A stretch of 6,686 bases of DNA, from contig CALCTA010000138.1 of the NCBI GenBank assembly GCA_937893945.1, positions 1 through 6,686 of the forward strand. The letters are read 5' to 3'. How positions within the stretch are numbered: position 1 is the first letter of the stretch; every line of letters begins with the position of its first letter. This document shows, piece after piece, positions 1 through 5,391 of this stretch. Source of the stretch: an uncultured Clostridia bacterium (lineage in GTDB: Bacteria > Bacillota > Clostridia > Oscillospirales > CAG-272). A program made the translations under genes and the position numbers. The notes below the pieces were generated by a model. It saw only the letters and a list, made by a program, of their open reading frames with translations. It did not search any database and was not told the DNA's origin.

Positions 1-32
1 ACCCAAGCTTTCCCTTCATTAAAGTTCTTTTG

Positions 33-56
33 GTTCTTTTCTTTCAAGAAAAGAAC
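33..56. repeat. A/T-rich perfect inverted repeat downstream of spoIIE
   Basis: GTTCTTTTCTT at 33-43 and AAGAAAAGAAC at 46-56 are perfect 11-base arms around a 2-base centre. A further GTTCTTTT lies at 24-31, so the left arm is partly duplicated as a direct repeat. The element begins 28 bases past the spoIIE stop on the minus strand, where a terminator is expected, but neither strand has a T-run right after the stem. It may be a weak or factor-dependent terminator, or one copy of a dispersed palindrome. A similar long palindrome lies at the other end of the window (6642-6679). Confidence 0.55.
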
Positions 57-83
57 AGAAAAACGCGTCCTTAAATCTAACTT

Positions 84-2453
84 TTAAGCGCTTTCTTCCT
101 CTATGCACAGCACGGCGACAGAGACGTCGTCGTTTGAATGAGATCGGGCGTATTTGAGGATAAGGTCGGCGACGCGCGACGCTCCCGAGCTTTCGATATT
201 CTGTCTGAGCAGGTCAAAGAGGTAAGGACATTCCTCCTCGCCGCCTGTAACTCCGTCGCTCATCATGACCACGACGTCGCCGACGTCAAGCTCAAGGTCA
301 AGCACGCGCGCATCTGTTTTATCAAGGATGCCGAGCGGCATCGTGCGCGAGCGGAGCTTAAAGAGCCTGCCGCCGCGATAGATATAGGTCGGCGCGGCGC
401 CGCACTTATAGAACACGGCTCTGCCCGAAACTCTGTCAAGCTCCATCATATCAAGCGTAGCTGAGCATTCGTGCGCGCTCGTATCCGAGCGGCTTTTCAG
501 GCAGGAATTGAGCATCTGCAATATTTCGCGGTTCATACCGCCCACGGCAAGCATATTTTTCATAAATCCCACCGTCAGCTCGCTCATTGCCGCCGCCTCG
601 CGTCCTGAGCCCATTCCGTCGCTGATGAGCGAGAAAAATCTGCCGTCCTTGTTCTCAAAGGTCAAAAATGAGTCTCCGCAGTAGCTCTCTCCGCCCTTTG
701 AGGCGCTTCTCGTAACGCTCGCGACACGAAAGCGATTTGCTTCGCAAAGACCAAGGCTTCCCTCGTCTCCGCGACCGCAACGGCGCACCGCGAGAGCCGA
801 TCTGTCCATACTCACTCCGAGCGCCTCTGATACCGCATCCGCGATCTCCTCGGCTCGTTCCTCAAGAATTTTTCTGCTCTCACCCTTGATATATACCTTT
901 TTTTGCCGCTTTCCGTAGGCTACCACGCCAACGATCCCCGCATCAAGCCTGTCAAGCACTCTGCAAAGCTTAGTGCTCTCGGAAAGCTCCGGTATATATT
1001 CCTCGCTTTCGTCCTCCATACCGCGACCAAGCAAGCCAGAGAGCGCCTTGTAGCCTCGATCTCCCGAGAAAAGCTCGCCGTCCTCATCGGCATGGCGGTT
1101 TCGCACCTCAAAATTATAGTTTATCTCATCGATGATATCAGGCAGTCTTGCGCATCTGTTTGATATATCACGCGAAAAATCCTCACGAGCGACAAAGCCC
1201 TTCTGCTCAAGCGTACAAGCAAGTCGGGATGCCTCAGCGCCGATATTTCCGCCCTCGCGGCATCTTCCGTATTCCGAGCAGCCTGCGCAGGAGCTTTCAA
1301 ATCCTCTCTTGCATATGCTTTTCAGCTCAGCGATTCGAGGAAATCTCAGCTTCATTTCTTCAAAAAGATCCGAGAGGCGAGCAAAAGCCTCACTCATCGC
1401 CGCCATTCGTCTGTTCATCTCAAACAGCCGCGCGCTGTCAAGCTCGCTTTCCTCAAGAACTCTGCATCGAACCTTGCTTGAGGCTCGGGAATTCTCACTC
1501 TCTTTGGAAGAATTAACGCTTATCCGCGCTATCACCGAAAACAAGAGACATCCCGCAATAATTCCGCCTACCGTTCCCTCAAGCGCGTATATTCCCTTGA
1601 TATAAAAGGCGTATCCGAGAGATGCCGCCAAGGATGATACCGAGATCAAGGTGGGGGATATTTTCGCAAAAACGCCCGACGAAAGCGCGCAAAACAGAAA
1701 AATCGGTGTCATAGTGGGGGAATATGCAAGTCCTATGACTGTAGCCGCAAGAAGTCCTCTCAAGAACGAGCGCCTGCTGCCAATAAGAAGTGTCAGCAGT
1801 ATTCCCCCCGTAACCGCTACAGACGCTCCGTAGATATTGAGGGGCGCCGCGCCGTAGGCGCATATTCCGAGAAGCGCGAGAAGTCCGATCTCGTAGCGGT
1901 AATCAACGCCGTCCTCGCGCGTCCTGTCAAAATATCCGCAGAGAATATATGTGGCGATAGGTGATATGACTACAGACAGCAAAAGCCCAAAGAGGTCGTA
2001 GTAGAGAAATCCGCCACCTATGAGAAAGGATAGCGAGATAACGAAAGAGCCAAGCGTCGCGCCTAAAACTCTGTAGGCTCTCTTTTCAAGAAAGAGGATC
2101 GCTGCAAGCTCGTGAAGTGAGCGCTTTCCCTCTGAGCGAGGAAATGGAAAATCTACGGTCAGACGGATCAGTACGCGAGCGAGAATAAGAGCCGCATATA
2201 CGCCGATGAAGGTCGCCGCAACGCCGCCGTCAAATCGCAAAAGTGAGGAGATCAGCAGCCCGATCAGAATAAAGGGCGCGTTTTTGTCGGCGGACGCGAG
2301 AAGCGCAACTCCGAACGGATACGCCCCAAAGGGAAGAGAGCAAAGCCCTGAAAGATAACCGCAAAAGCCGTAAAGAGTAGCGGGGAGCAGTCCTCTTATT
2401 ATTTTTGTTGTAGAGGAGACCCGTGTTTCCGTCTCTGAGCGAAGCTTGTCCAT
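84..2453 (-). CDS. spoIIE: Stage II sporulation protein E, membrane-anchored PP2C-type serine phosphatase
   Basis: In Bacillus, SpoIIE dephosphorylates the anti-anti-sigma factor SpoIIAA-P in the forespore, releasing sigma-F, and also acts with FtsZ at the polar septum. The 789-residue product has the family layout and about the usual length (827 in B. subtilis). Residues 20-312 hold about ten hydrophobic helices. A soluble middle region follows, with a cysteine cluster (C381, C389, C392, C398) typical of SpoIIE. Residues about 575-789 form the phosphatase, with SDGMGSG (D612), MSDGVTGG (D733) and SNDDVSV (D775, D776) supplying the metal-binding aspartates. The ATG at 2453 has AAAGGAAG seven bases upstream. 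The gene is last in a minus-strand run after a TSUP permease, 53 bases away, and may also have its own promoter at 2485-2517. No truncation or missing motif was seen. Function is inferred from family; confidence is high. Confidence 0.95.
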   Translation of the reverse strand: MDKLRSETETRVSSTTKIIRGLLPATLYGFCGYLSGLCSLPFGAYPFGVALLASADKNAPFILIGLLISSLLRFDGGVAATFIGVYAALILARVLIRLTVDFPFPRSEGKRSLHELAAILFLEKRAYRVLGATLGSFVISLSFLIGGGFLYYDLFGLLLSVVISPIATYILCGYFDRTREDGVDYRYEIGLLALLGICAYGAAPLNIYGASVAVTGGILLTLLIGSRRSFLRGLLAATVIGLAYSPTMTPIFLFCALSSGVFAKISPTLISVSSLAASLGYAFYIKGIYALEGTVGGIIAGCLLFSVIARISVNSSKESENSRASSKVRCRVLEESELDSARLFEMNRRMAAMSEAFARLSDLFEEMKLRFPRIAELKSICKRGFESSCAGCSEYGRCREGGNIGAEASRLACTLEQKGFVAREDFSRDISNRCARLPDIIDEINYNFEVRNRHADEDGELFSGDRGYKALSGLLGRGMEDESEEYIPELSESTKLCRVLDRLDAGIVGVVAYGKRQKKVYIKGESRKILEERAEEIADAVSEALGVSMDRSALAVRRCGRGDEGSLGLCEANRFRVASVTRSASKGGESYCGDSFLTFENKDGRFFSLISDGMGSGREAAAMSELTVGFMKNMLAVGGMNREILQMLNSCLKSRSDTSAHECSATLDMMELDRVSGRAVFYKCGAAPTYIYRGGRLFKLRSRTMPLGILDKTDARVLDLELDVGDVVVMMSDGVTGGEEECPYLFDLLRQNIESSGASRVADLILKYARSHSNDDVSVAVLCIEEESA

Positions 2454-2484
2454 TTTTTCTTCCTTTCTTTTTATAGTACTCTGT

Positions 2485-2517
2485 ATTTTAGCATATCTGC
2501 CGCGCGTTATCTGTCGT
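2485..2517 (-). promoter_or_regulatory. Candidate spoIIE promoter with 21-bp spacer and Spo0A-box-like -35 region
   Basis: Read on the minus strand, ACGACA (2517-2512) and TAAAAT (2490-2485) are separated by 21 bases, with the ATG 31 bases after the -10. A 21-22 base spacer is unusual for sigma-A but is the known form of the Spo0A-activated B. subtilis promoters spoIIE and spoIIG. TACGACA (2518-2512) over the -35 differs in one base from the inverted 0A core TTCGACA. It overlaps the last codons of the upstream gene. The hexamers are weak, so this is inference. Confidence 0.35.
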
Positions 2518-2902
2518 ATTTTGCGTTTATCGATCTTTCTTTTCTAAAGCTTCTCCATAGACTGAAAAGTCCGGTCGCTATGAGCATATAGCCGAATATT
2601 TTTCGGAGAATATCTCCGTCAAGCGCGAGGGCTGCCGACGAGCCGAGCAGAGCGCCGATAATTCCCGAGAGCGCCATCAGCACGAGCGCGCCGCCGTATA
2701 TCCTTCTGCGCGGCAGATGCACCGCGAGAGACGCGCCCGAGGAGAATATAAAGAACATAAGATTGAAGGACTGCAGAGCAAGCTGAGAGTCTCCGCCGAG
2801 CAAGCGCAGATATACCACGAGAAGTCCTCCGCTCCCCATTCCCATTCCCGATAGTATGGCTATCAGGCAGGGAAGGGCAAAAAGAAATAAAAGTCCCCAC
2901 AC
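2507..2902 (-). CDS. Half-length TSUP (TauE/SafE) family membrane permease
   Basis: This 131-residue hydrophobic protein has about four membrane helices (near 3-18, 40-60, 69-93 and 99-115). It carries the glycine-rich SGMGMGSGGLL signature at 18-28 that marks one repeat of the TSUP (TauE/SafE) fold. Full-length members have about 250 residues and two such repeats. Single-repeat proteins are seen in Clostridia and would need to pair with themselves or with a second half. TSUP proteins move sulfite, organosulfonates and similar anions; the substrate here is unknown. The start is uncertain. The GTG at 2902 lies six bases after the upstream gene's TAG, in the same frame, without a clear SD, so translation probably depends on coupling. 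Later in-frame ATGs (first at 2848) would remove the first helix. No second TSUP half lies in the window. Confidence 0.8.
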   Translation of the reverse strand: MWGLLFLFALPCLIAILSGMGMGSGGLLVVYLRLLGGDSQLALQSFNLMFFIFSSGASLAVHLPRRRIYGGALVLMALSGIIGALLGSSAALALDGDILRKIFGYMLIATGLFSLWRSFRKERSINAKYDR

Positions 2903-2908
2903 GGCGCA

Positions 2909-3181
2909 CTACCCAAGAAAGAAGAGAGAGAGCAAAAAGCCGACTACAGCGCCGATAACCACGAAAAGCAGAGAGAGCAACAGCCTTCCTATCAGCTTTC
3001 CTGCATTTTTTCTTTTTTGCGGTTCAAGCGTGCCTACTATTCTCCGTGCCTCATCAATAAGCTCGCTCTCGCTTCTTTTCTCCGCCTCGCTCGATTGTCT
3101 CAAAATAAAATACGCGCTCTCGAAAGCCTTGCTGCCGCTCAGCTTCATCTCGACGAATCGCCTTTGAATTCCTTTAACCAT
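2909..3181 (-). CDS. Small conserved-type protein with C-terminal membrane anchor, function unknown
   Basis: The predicted product has 90 residues. An N-terminal part (MVKGIQRRFVEMKL) and a charged, probably helical middle (residues 30-60) are followed by one hydrophobic segment at about 63-89 that ends at the stop. This fits a tail-anchored, cytosol-facing protein. The reading frame opens further upstream to 3241, but the ATG at 3181 is preferred because AAAGGGTGATC sits just before it, and the upstream residues are a low-complexity lysine-rich stretch. The sequence resembles small uncharacterised clostridial proteins that start MVKG, from memory and not verified. It is the first gene of the run leading to the TSUP permease and spoIIE, which hints at a link to membrane transport or sporulation but does not show one. 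Confidence 0.7.
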   Translation of the reverse strand: MVKGIQRRFVEMKLSGSKAFESAYFILRQSSEAEKRSESELIDEARRIVGTLEPQKRKNAGKLIGRLLLSLLFVVIGAVVGFLLSLFFLG

Positions 3182-3319
3182 ATTAAGATCACCCTTTTGT
3201 TTTTTAGTAGTTTTTCCTTTTTTTCGGTCTGTAAAACACATTGCCGAGAAAATGTATAAATTGTCTGTGTTTTTTTAAAAAAAAGATGAGTAAACAACAA
3301 TTTTTTCTCAAAAAGTGTA

Positions 3320-3348
3320 TTGACAAAGCTTACGGAATCCTATATAAT
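3320..3348 (+). promoter_or_regulatory. Consensus sigma-A promoter of the abrB-like gene
   Basis: TTGACA (3320-3325) and TATAAT (3343-3348) both match consensus exactly, with the ideal 17-base spacer. Transcription should start near 3355, giving a leader of about 80 bases. A/T tracts upstream (T/A runs at 3270-3284 and 3299-3314) could serve as UP elements. Such a strong promoter implies high basal expression that needs active shut-off, which fits the adjacent Spo0A box. Confidence 0.9.
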
Positions 3349-3360
3349 ATAATTGTGTTA

Positions 3361-3370
3361 TTCGACAAAA
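3361..3370 (-). promoter_or_regulatory. Perfect Spo0A box (0A box) at about +7 to +16 of abrB
   Basis: TTCGACAAAA on the plus strand is TTTTGTCGAA on the minus strand, a full match to the 0A-box consensus (core TGTCGAA). It lies just after the predicted transcription start of the abrB-like gene. In B. subtilis, Spo0A~P represses abrB from sites downstream of the start of transcription, so position and partner gene both fit. A weaker facing half-site, ATCGAA, occurs at 3391-3396. Confidence 0.65.
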
Positions 3371-3435
3371 GCCGAATGTTTGCGGCAAAAATCGAATTCA
3401 CCCCCCGGATTATTTTTATGCAAAGGAGAATCTTT

Positions 3436-3681
3436 ATGAAGTCCACCGGAGTAGTTCGCAAGGTAGATGAACTTGGAAGAATTGTGCTTCCTATCGAAAT
3501 CAGAAAGGTGCTGGACATCAAGCAGAAGGACGCTATTGAGATCTTCACTGACAGTGACAGAATTATTTTGCAGAAGTATCAGCCTGCTTGCATTTTCTGC
3601 AATAACGCGGATAACGTAGTATATTTCAACGGCAAGCGTGTTTGCTCTGCATGTGTTGAAAAGCTGAAGTCTCAGTTCTGA
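3436..3681 (+). CDS. abrB: AbrB-family transition-state regulator with C-terminal zinc knuckle
   Basis: The 81-residue product starts with a SpoVT/AbrB swapped-hairpin DNA-binding domain (about 1-48: MKSTGVVRKVDELGRIVLPI, then EIRKVLDI). This matches the N-terminus of AbrB and related regulators, which bind DNA as dimers or tetramers and repress stationary-phase genes during growth. The C-terminal part (49-81) carries CxxC (C52, C55) and CxxC (C70, C73), a likely zinc-binding knuckle found in clostridial members in place of the usual AbrB multimerisation tail. The ATG at 3436 is chosen because AAAGGAG lies seven bases before it. The frame is open back to 3241, but that extension contains the promoter. 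The gene stands alone between a consensus promoter with a 0A box and its own terminator. AbrB, Abh or SpoVT orthology cannot be told apart with certainty; the promoter context favours AbrB. Confidence 0.88.
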   Translation: MKSTGVVRKVDELGRIVLPIEIRKVLDIKQKDAIEIFTDSDRIILQKYQPACIFCNNADNVVYFNGKRVCSACVEKLKSQF

Positions 3682-3729
3682 TCAGCGGTTCTGTTTGAGC
3701 TTGACAGTCCTAAATAGCGCTTACAAACG

Positions 3730-3768
3730 TCGGCAGATGGGTCTCCCTACTGCCGATTTTGTATTTTT
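3730..3768 (+). terminator. Intrinsic terminator of the abrB-like gene
   Basis: TCGGCAG (3730-3736) pairs with CTGCCGA (3750-3756). Inside, GGG (3739-3741) and CCC (3745-3747) close a TCT loop after a two-base internal mismatch. A T-rich tail (TTTTGTATTTTT) follows to 3768. It lies 48 bases past the abrB stop. The inner stem, read on the minus strand, is GTAGGGAGACCC, which resembles the core of the neighbouring repeats. Confidence 0.85.
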
Positions 3769-3801
3769 GGGTGAATTTATGGACAAAGATGCTTTATGCG
3801 T

Positions 3802-3827
3802 CTGTAGGGAGGATATTATTCTCACGC
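3802..3827 (+). repeat. GTAG-hairpin repeat, copy A
   Basis: The head CTGTAGG is followed by a stem GAGGAT (3809-3814) / ATTCTC (3818-3823, one G-T pair) with an ATT loop, then ACGC. The ACGC can pair with GCGT at 3798-3801, giving an outer stem. It shares the CTCACGC ending with copy H. Confidence 0.65.
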
Positions 3828-3857
3828 TTTTATTAAATTAAATCTACATCGCACGAA

Positions 3858-3886
3858 CCTGTAGGGGCGGATTCCATATCCGCCCG
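3858..3886 (+). repeat. GTAG-hairpin repeat, copy B (left half of an inverted pair)
   Basis: The head CCTGTAG is followed by a perfect 8-bp stem, GGGCGGAT (3865-3872) / ATCCGCCC (3878-3885), with loop TCCAT. It is one half of a head-to-head pair with 3895-3923, separated by eight bases. Confidence 0.8.
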
Positions 3887-3894
3887 TTCCTTTT

Positions 3895-3923
3895 CGGGAG
3901 CATATGGAATGCTCCCCTACAGG
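3895..3923 (-). repeat. GTAG-hairpin repeat, copy C (right half of the inverted pair)
   Basis: Read on the minus strand it has the same 29-base layout as copy B: head CCTGTAG, stem GGGAGCAT / ATGCTCCC, loop TCCAT. It matches copy B at 25 of 29 positions. All four differences fall in the stem as two compensated base pairs. Confidence 0.8.
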
Positions 3924-3947
3924 AGAATATTAAGACGAAAATTAAAA

Positions 3948-3973
3948 CCTGTAGGGGCGACCATCGGTCGTCC
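3948..3973 (+). repeat. GTAG-hairpin repeat, copy D
   Basis: The head CCTGTAG is followed by stem GGGCGACC (3955-3962) / GGTCGTCC (3966-3973), with one G-T pair and loop ATC. Positions 3949-3973 are identical to 6582-6606. Confidence 0.8.
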
Positions 3974-4000
3974 TTACAATCAAAATATTAAATATCGCAC

Positions 4001-4052
4001 AAATCCTGTAGGGACAGTGCGGCCATATTTGCTCCGCAAATTGACTGTCCTA
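4001..4052 (+). repeat. GTAG-hairpin repeat, long copy F (left half of a composite pair)
   Basis: AAATCCTGTAGGG opens the unit. GGACAGT (4012-4018) pairs with ACTGTCC (4044-4050) around an insert that has its own perfect hairpin, ATTTGC (4027-4032) / GCAAAT (4036-4041), with loop TCC. It is longer than the other copies and looks like a nested or expanded unit. Its right edge resembles 3701-3719. Confidence 0.65.
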
Positions 4053-4083
4053 AAGGGCGTTCAATGAACGCCCCTACGGATTT
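4053..4083 (-). repeat. GTAG-hairpin repeat, copy G (right half of the composite pair)
   Basis: Read on the minus strand it starts AAATCCGTAGGGG and forms an 8-bp stem GGGCGTTC / GAACGCCC with loop ATT (plus-strand arms 4055-4062 and 4066-4073). It abuts copy F in opposite orientation, so 4001-4083 has inverted ends AAATCC(T)GTAGGG. Confidence 0.7.
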
Positions 4084-4103
4084 AATTGTTACCTTAATAT
4101 TTG

Positions 4104-4132
4104 CCTGTAGGGAAGGGGTCTCTCCTCACGCC
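4104..4132 (+). repeat. GTAG-hairpin repeat, copy H
   Basis: The head CCTGTAGGGA is followed by stem AGGGG (4114-4118) / CTCCT (4122-4126, one G-T pair) around TCT, then CACGCC. The TCT loop and CTC-type ending recall copy A and the abrB terminator core. Confidence 0.6.
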
Positions 4133-4158
4133 TTATCCTACTTTATTTTGAACAAACA

Positions 4159-4190
4159 AAAAACAGAGAAGCGGTTGCTTCTCTGTTTTT
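4159..4190 (-). terminator. Bidirectional intrinsic terminator for the cysteine desulfurase operon
   Basis: AACAGAGAAGC (4162-4172) and GCTTCTCTGTT (4177-4187) form a perfect stem with loop GGTT, extended by flanking A and T runs to 14 pairs. On the minus strand it lies 18 bases after the desulfurase stop and ends in a T-run, so it closes that operon. The T-run on the plus strand means it can also stop transcription that has passed the abrB terminator. Confidence 0.9.
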
Positions 4191-4208
4191 AATTATTTGT
4201 TTAAACCT

Positions 4209-5378
4209 TTACTTTATCCTCACAAGGCGCGAGAGAGCGGCTGAGAGTGATGCCGCGAGAGCGTCTATGTCCTCTTTCGTGCTATATTCCGACAGGCTTA
4301 CGCGCAGTGAGCAATCCGCGTCTGCCGCTGAGAGACCGAAGGCAACGAGCGCACCGCTCGGACCTTTGGCGTGCGACGAGCAGGCAGAGCCGCTTGATAC
4401 GAAAATGCCGTCTGCCGAGAGGAAATGGAGCATTGTCTCGCTCTTTATGCGCGGAAGCGTGAGGTTGATGATGTGGCTCACGCGCGCGCCTTCGGGAGAG
4501 TTTATGCGAAGTCCGAGAGTTTGGAGCTTCTCGGTGGCATAGAGATAAAGCTCCTCAAGATGCGCTTCTATCTCGCCTCTCCTGCCCATAAGGTCTGCGA
4601 CCGATGCGCCAAATGCGGCTATTCCTATAGTGTTCTCAGTGCCCGAGCGTAGTCCCTTTTCCTGACCGCCGCCGAAAAGCACGGGAGATATCTTTCTCTT
4701 TTTAAGCATCTCAGCCGAGATATAAAGTCCGCCGACCCCCTTTGGAGCGTGAAGCTTGTGTCCGCTTACGCTGACGAGGTCTGCTCCGAGCGAGCTTGGG
4801 GAAAATCTCAGCTTCATAAAGCCCTGAACGGCATCGCAATGCGTGATAGCCTCGGGGTATTTTTCTTTTATCTCGCCAAAGGCGTCCTCAACGGCGTATC
4901 TTGCGCCTGTCTCGTTGTTGACGAGCATAAACGAGGCGAGGAATATCTTCTTATCAAGCGAGGCGCGGAGCGCATCCATATCAAGAATACCGCGCTTCGT
5001 GGGTATCTTTACTATCTCGAAGCCCTCTTTTTCGAGTGCCGCGGCGGTGTTTAATACAGAGGAATGCTCGGAATCGCTTATGAGTATTCTCGTGGCGTCG
5101 CGTCTTTCCTTAGCGTGCGCACAGCCGAAAAGCGCGAGAGCGGTAGCTTCTGTTCCCGACGAGGTAAATATAAATTCTCCGTCTCTGCTTCGTACTCCGA
5201 GCGCGCTGAGTATCGCCTCGCGCGCCGTCTTCAGCTCTGCCTCTGCTCTCTGTCCGAGCGAGTGGAGAGAGGACGGGTTGCCATAGACACCAAGCATTTC
5301 TTCTATTTTGCGCTTAGCCGCATCCGAGAGCGGCGTTGTCGCGCTGTTGTCAAGATATATTTCTTTTCTGTCTGTCAT
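4209..5378 (-). CDS. Cysteine desulfurase (NifS/IscS-type, class V aminotransferase fold)
   Basis: This PLP enzyme takes sulfur from L-cysteine as a protein-bound persulfide, yielding alanine, for Fe-S cluster or thiolated-tRNA synthesis in the cytoplasm. The 389-residue product has the full motif set: YLDNSATTPLS at 8-18, GNPSSLHSLG at 33-42, SSGTEA at 73-78, SEHSS with H105, HCDAVQ with D182 and Q185, VSGHK with the PLP lysine K208, RSGTEN at 244-249, and the mobile loop SSGSACSS with catalytic C333. The loop places it in group I. The ATG at 5378 is preferred over an in-frame start at 5414 because AGGAA precedes it at good distance and the longer form would overlap the upstream gene. It follows the lipoprotein gene by 13 bases and is the last gene before the terminator. 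Whether it serves Fe-S or tRNA thiolation is open, as no iscU or thiI lies in the window. Confidence 0.93.
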   Translation of the reverse strand: MTDRKEIYLDNSATTPLSDAAKRKIEEMLGVYGNPSSLHSLGQRAEAELKTAREAILSALGVRSRDGEFIFTSSGTEATALALFGCAHAKERRDATRILISDSEHSSVLNTAAALEKEGFEIVKIPTKRGILDMDALRASLDKKIFLASFMLVNNETGARYAVEDAFGEIKEKYPEAITHCDAVQGFMKLRFSPSSLGADLVSVSGHKLHAPKGVGGLYISAEMLKKRKISPVLFGGGQEKGLRSGTENTIGIAAFGASVADLMGRRGEIEAHLEELYLYATEKLQTLGLRINSPEGARVSHIINLTLPRIKSETMLHFLSADGIFVSSGSACSSHAKGPSGALVAFGLSAADADCSLRVSLSEYSTKEDIDALAASLSAALSRLVRIK

Positions 5379-5391
5379 AATATGTTCCTGT

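Larger units (their letters stand above)
3682..4208. other. Gene-free interval filled with short palindromic repeats between two convergent units
   Basis: No credible coding sequence was found here. Left to right it holds a relic resembling part of a repeat (3701-3719), the abrB terminator, a single repeat (3802-3827), a head-to-head pair (3858-3923), a single repeat (3948-3973), a second composite pair (4001-4083), another single repeat (4104-4132) and a bidirectional terminator. A/T-rich linkers separate the units. Most units share the head CTGTAGGG followed at once by a hairpin whose sequence differs between copies. Confidence 0.85.

Noticed and set aside
33..56. Standard intrinsic terminator for spoIIE
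   Set aside because: The stem is strong but no T-run follows it on the minus strand; kept as an inverted repeat.
1132..1605. Open frames on the plus strand inside spoIIE
   Set aside because: They are antisense to a gene with complete domains and show serine- and arginine-rich composition typical of reverse-frame shadows.
3182..3319. Promoter for the minus-strand run starting at 3181
   Set aside because: Only weak matches were found, such as TTGTTG-N17-TAAAAA on the minus strand (four of six in each hexamer), too poor to annotate.
3241..3435. N-terminal extension of the abrB frame back to 3241
   Set aside because: The extension contains the consensus promoter and 0A box, and the 81-residue form starting at 3436 has a strong SD and a standard AbrB N-terminus.
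3802..4132. CRISPR array
   Set aside because: Repeat units vary in sequence, length and orientation and the linkers are irregular, so there is no regular repeat-spacer pattern.
4247..5286. Several plus-strand frames opposite the cysteine desulfurase
   Set aside because: No SD-supported starts and no recognisable motifs; the minus-strand gene explains the open frames.
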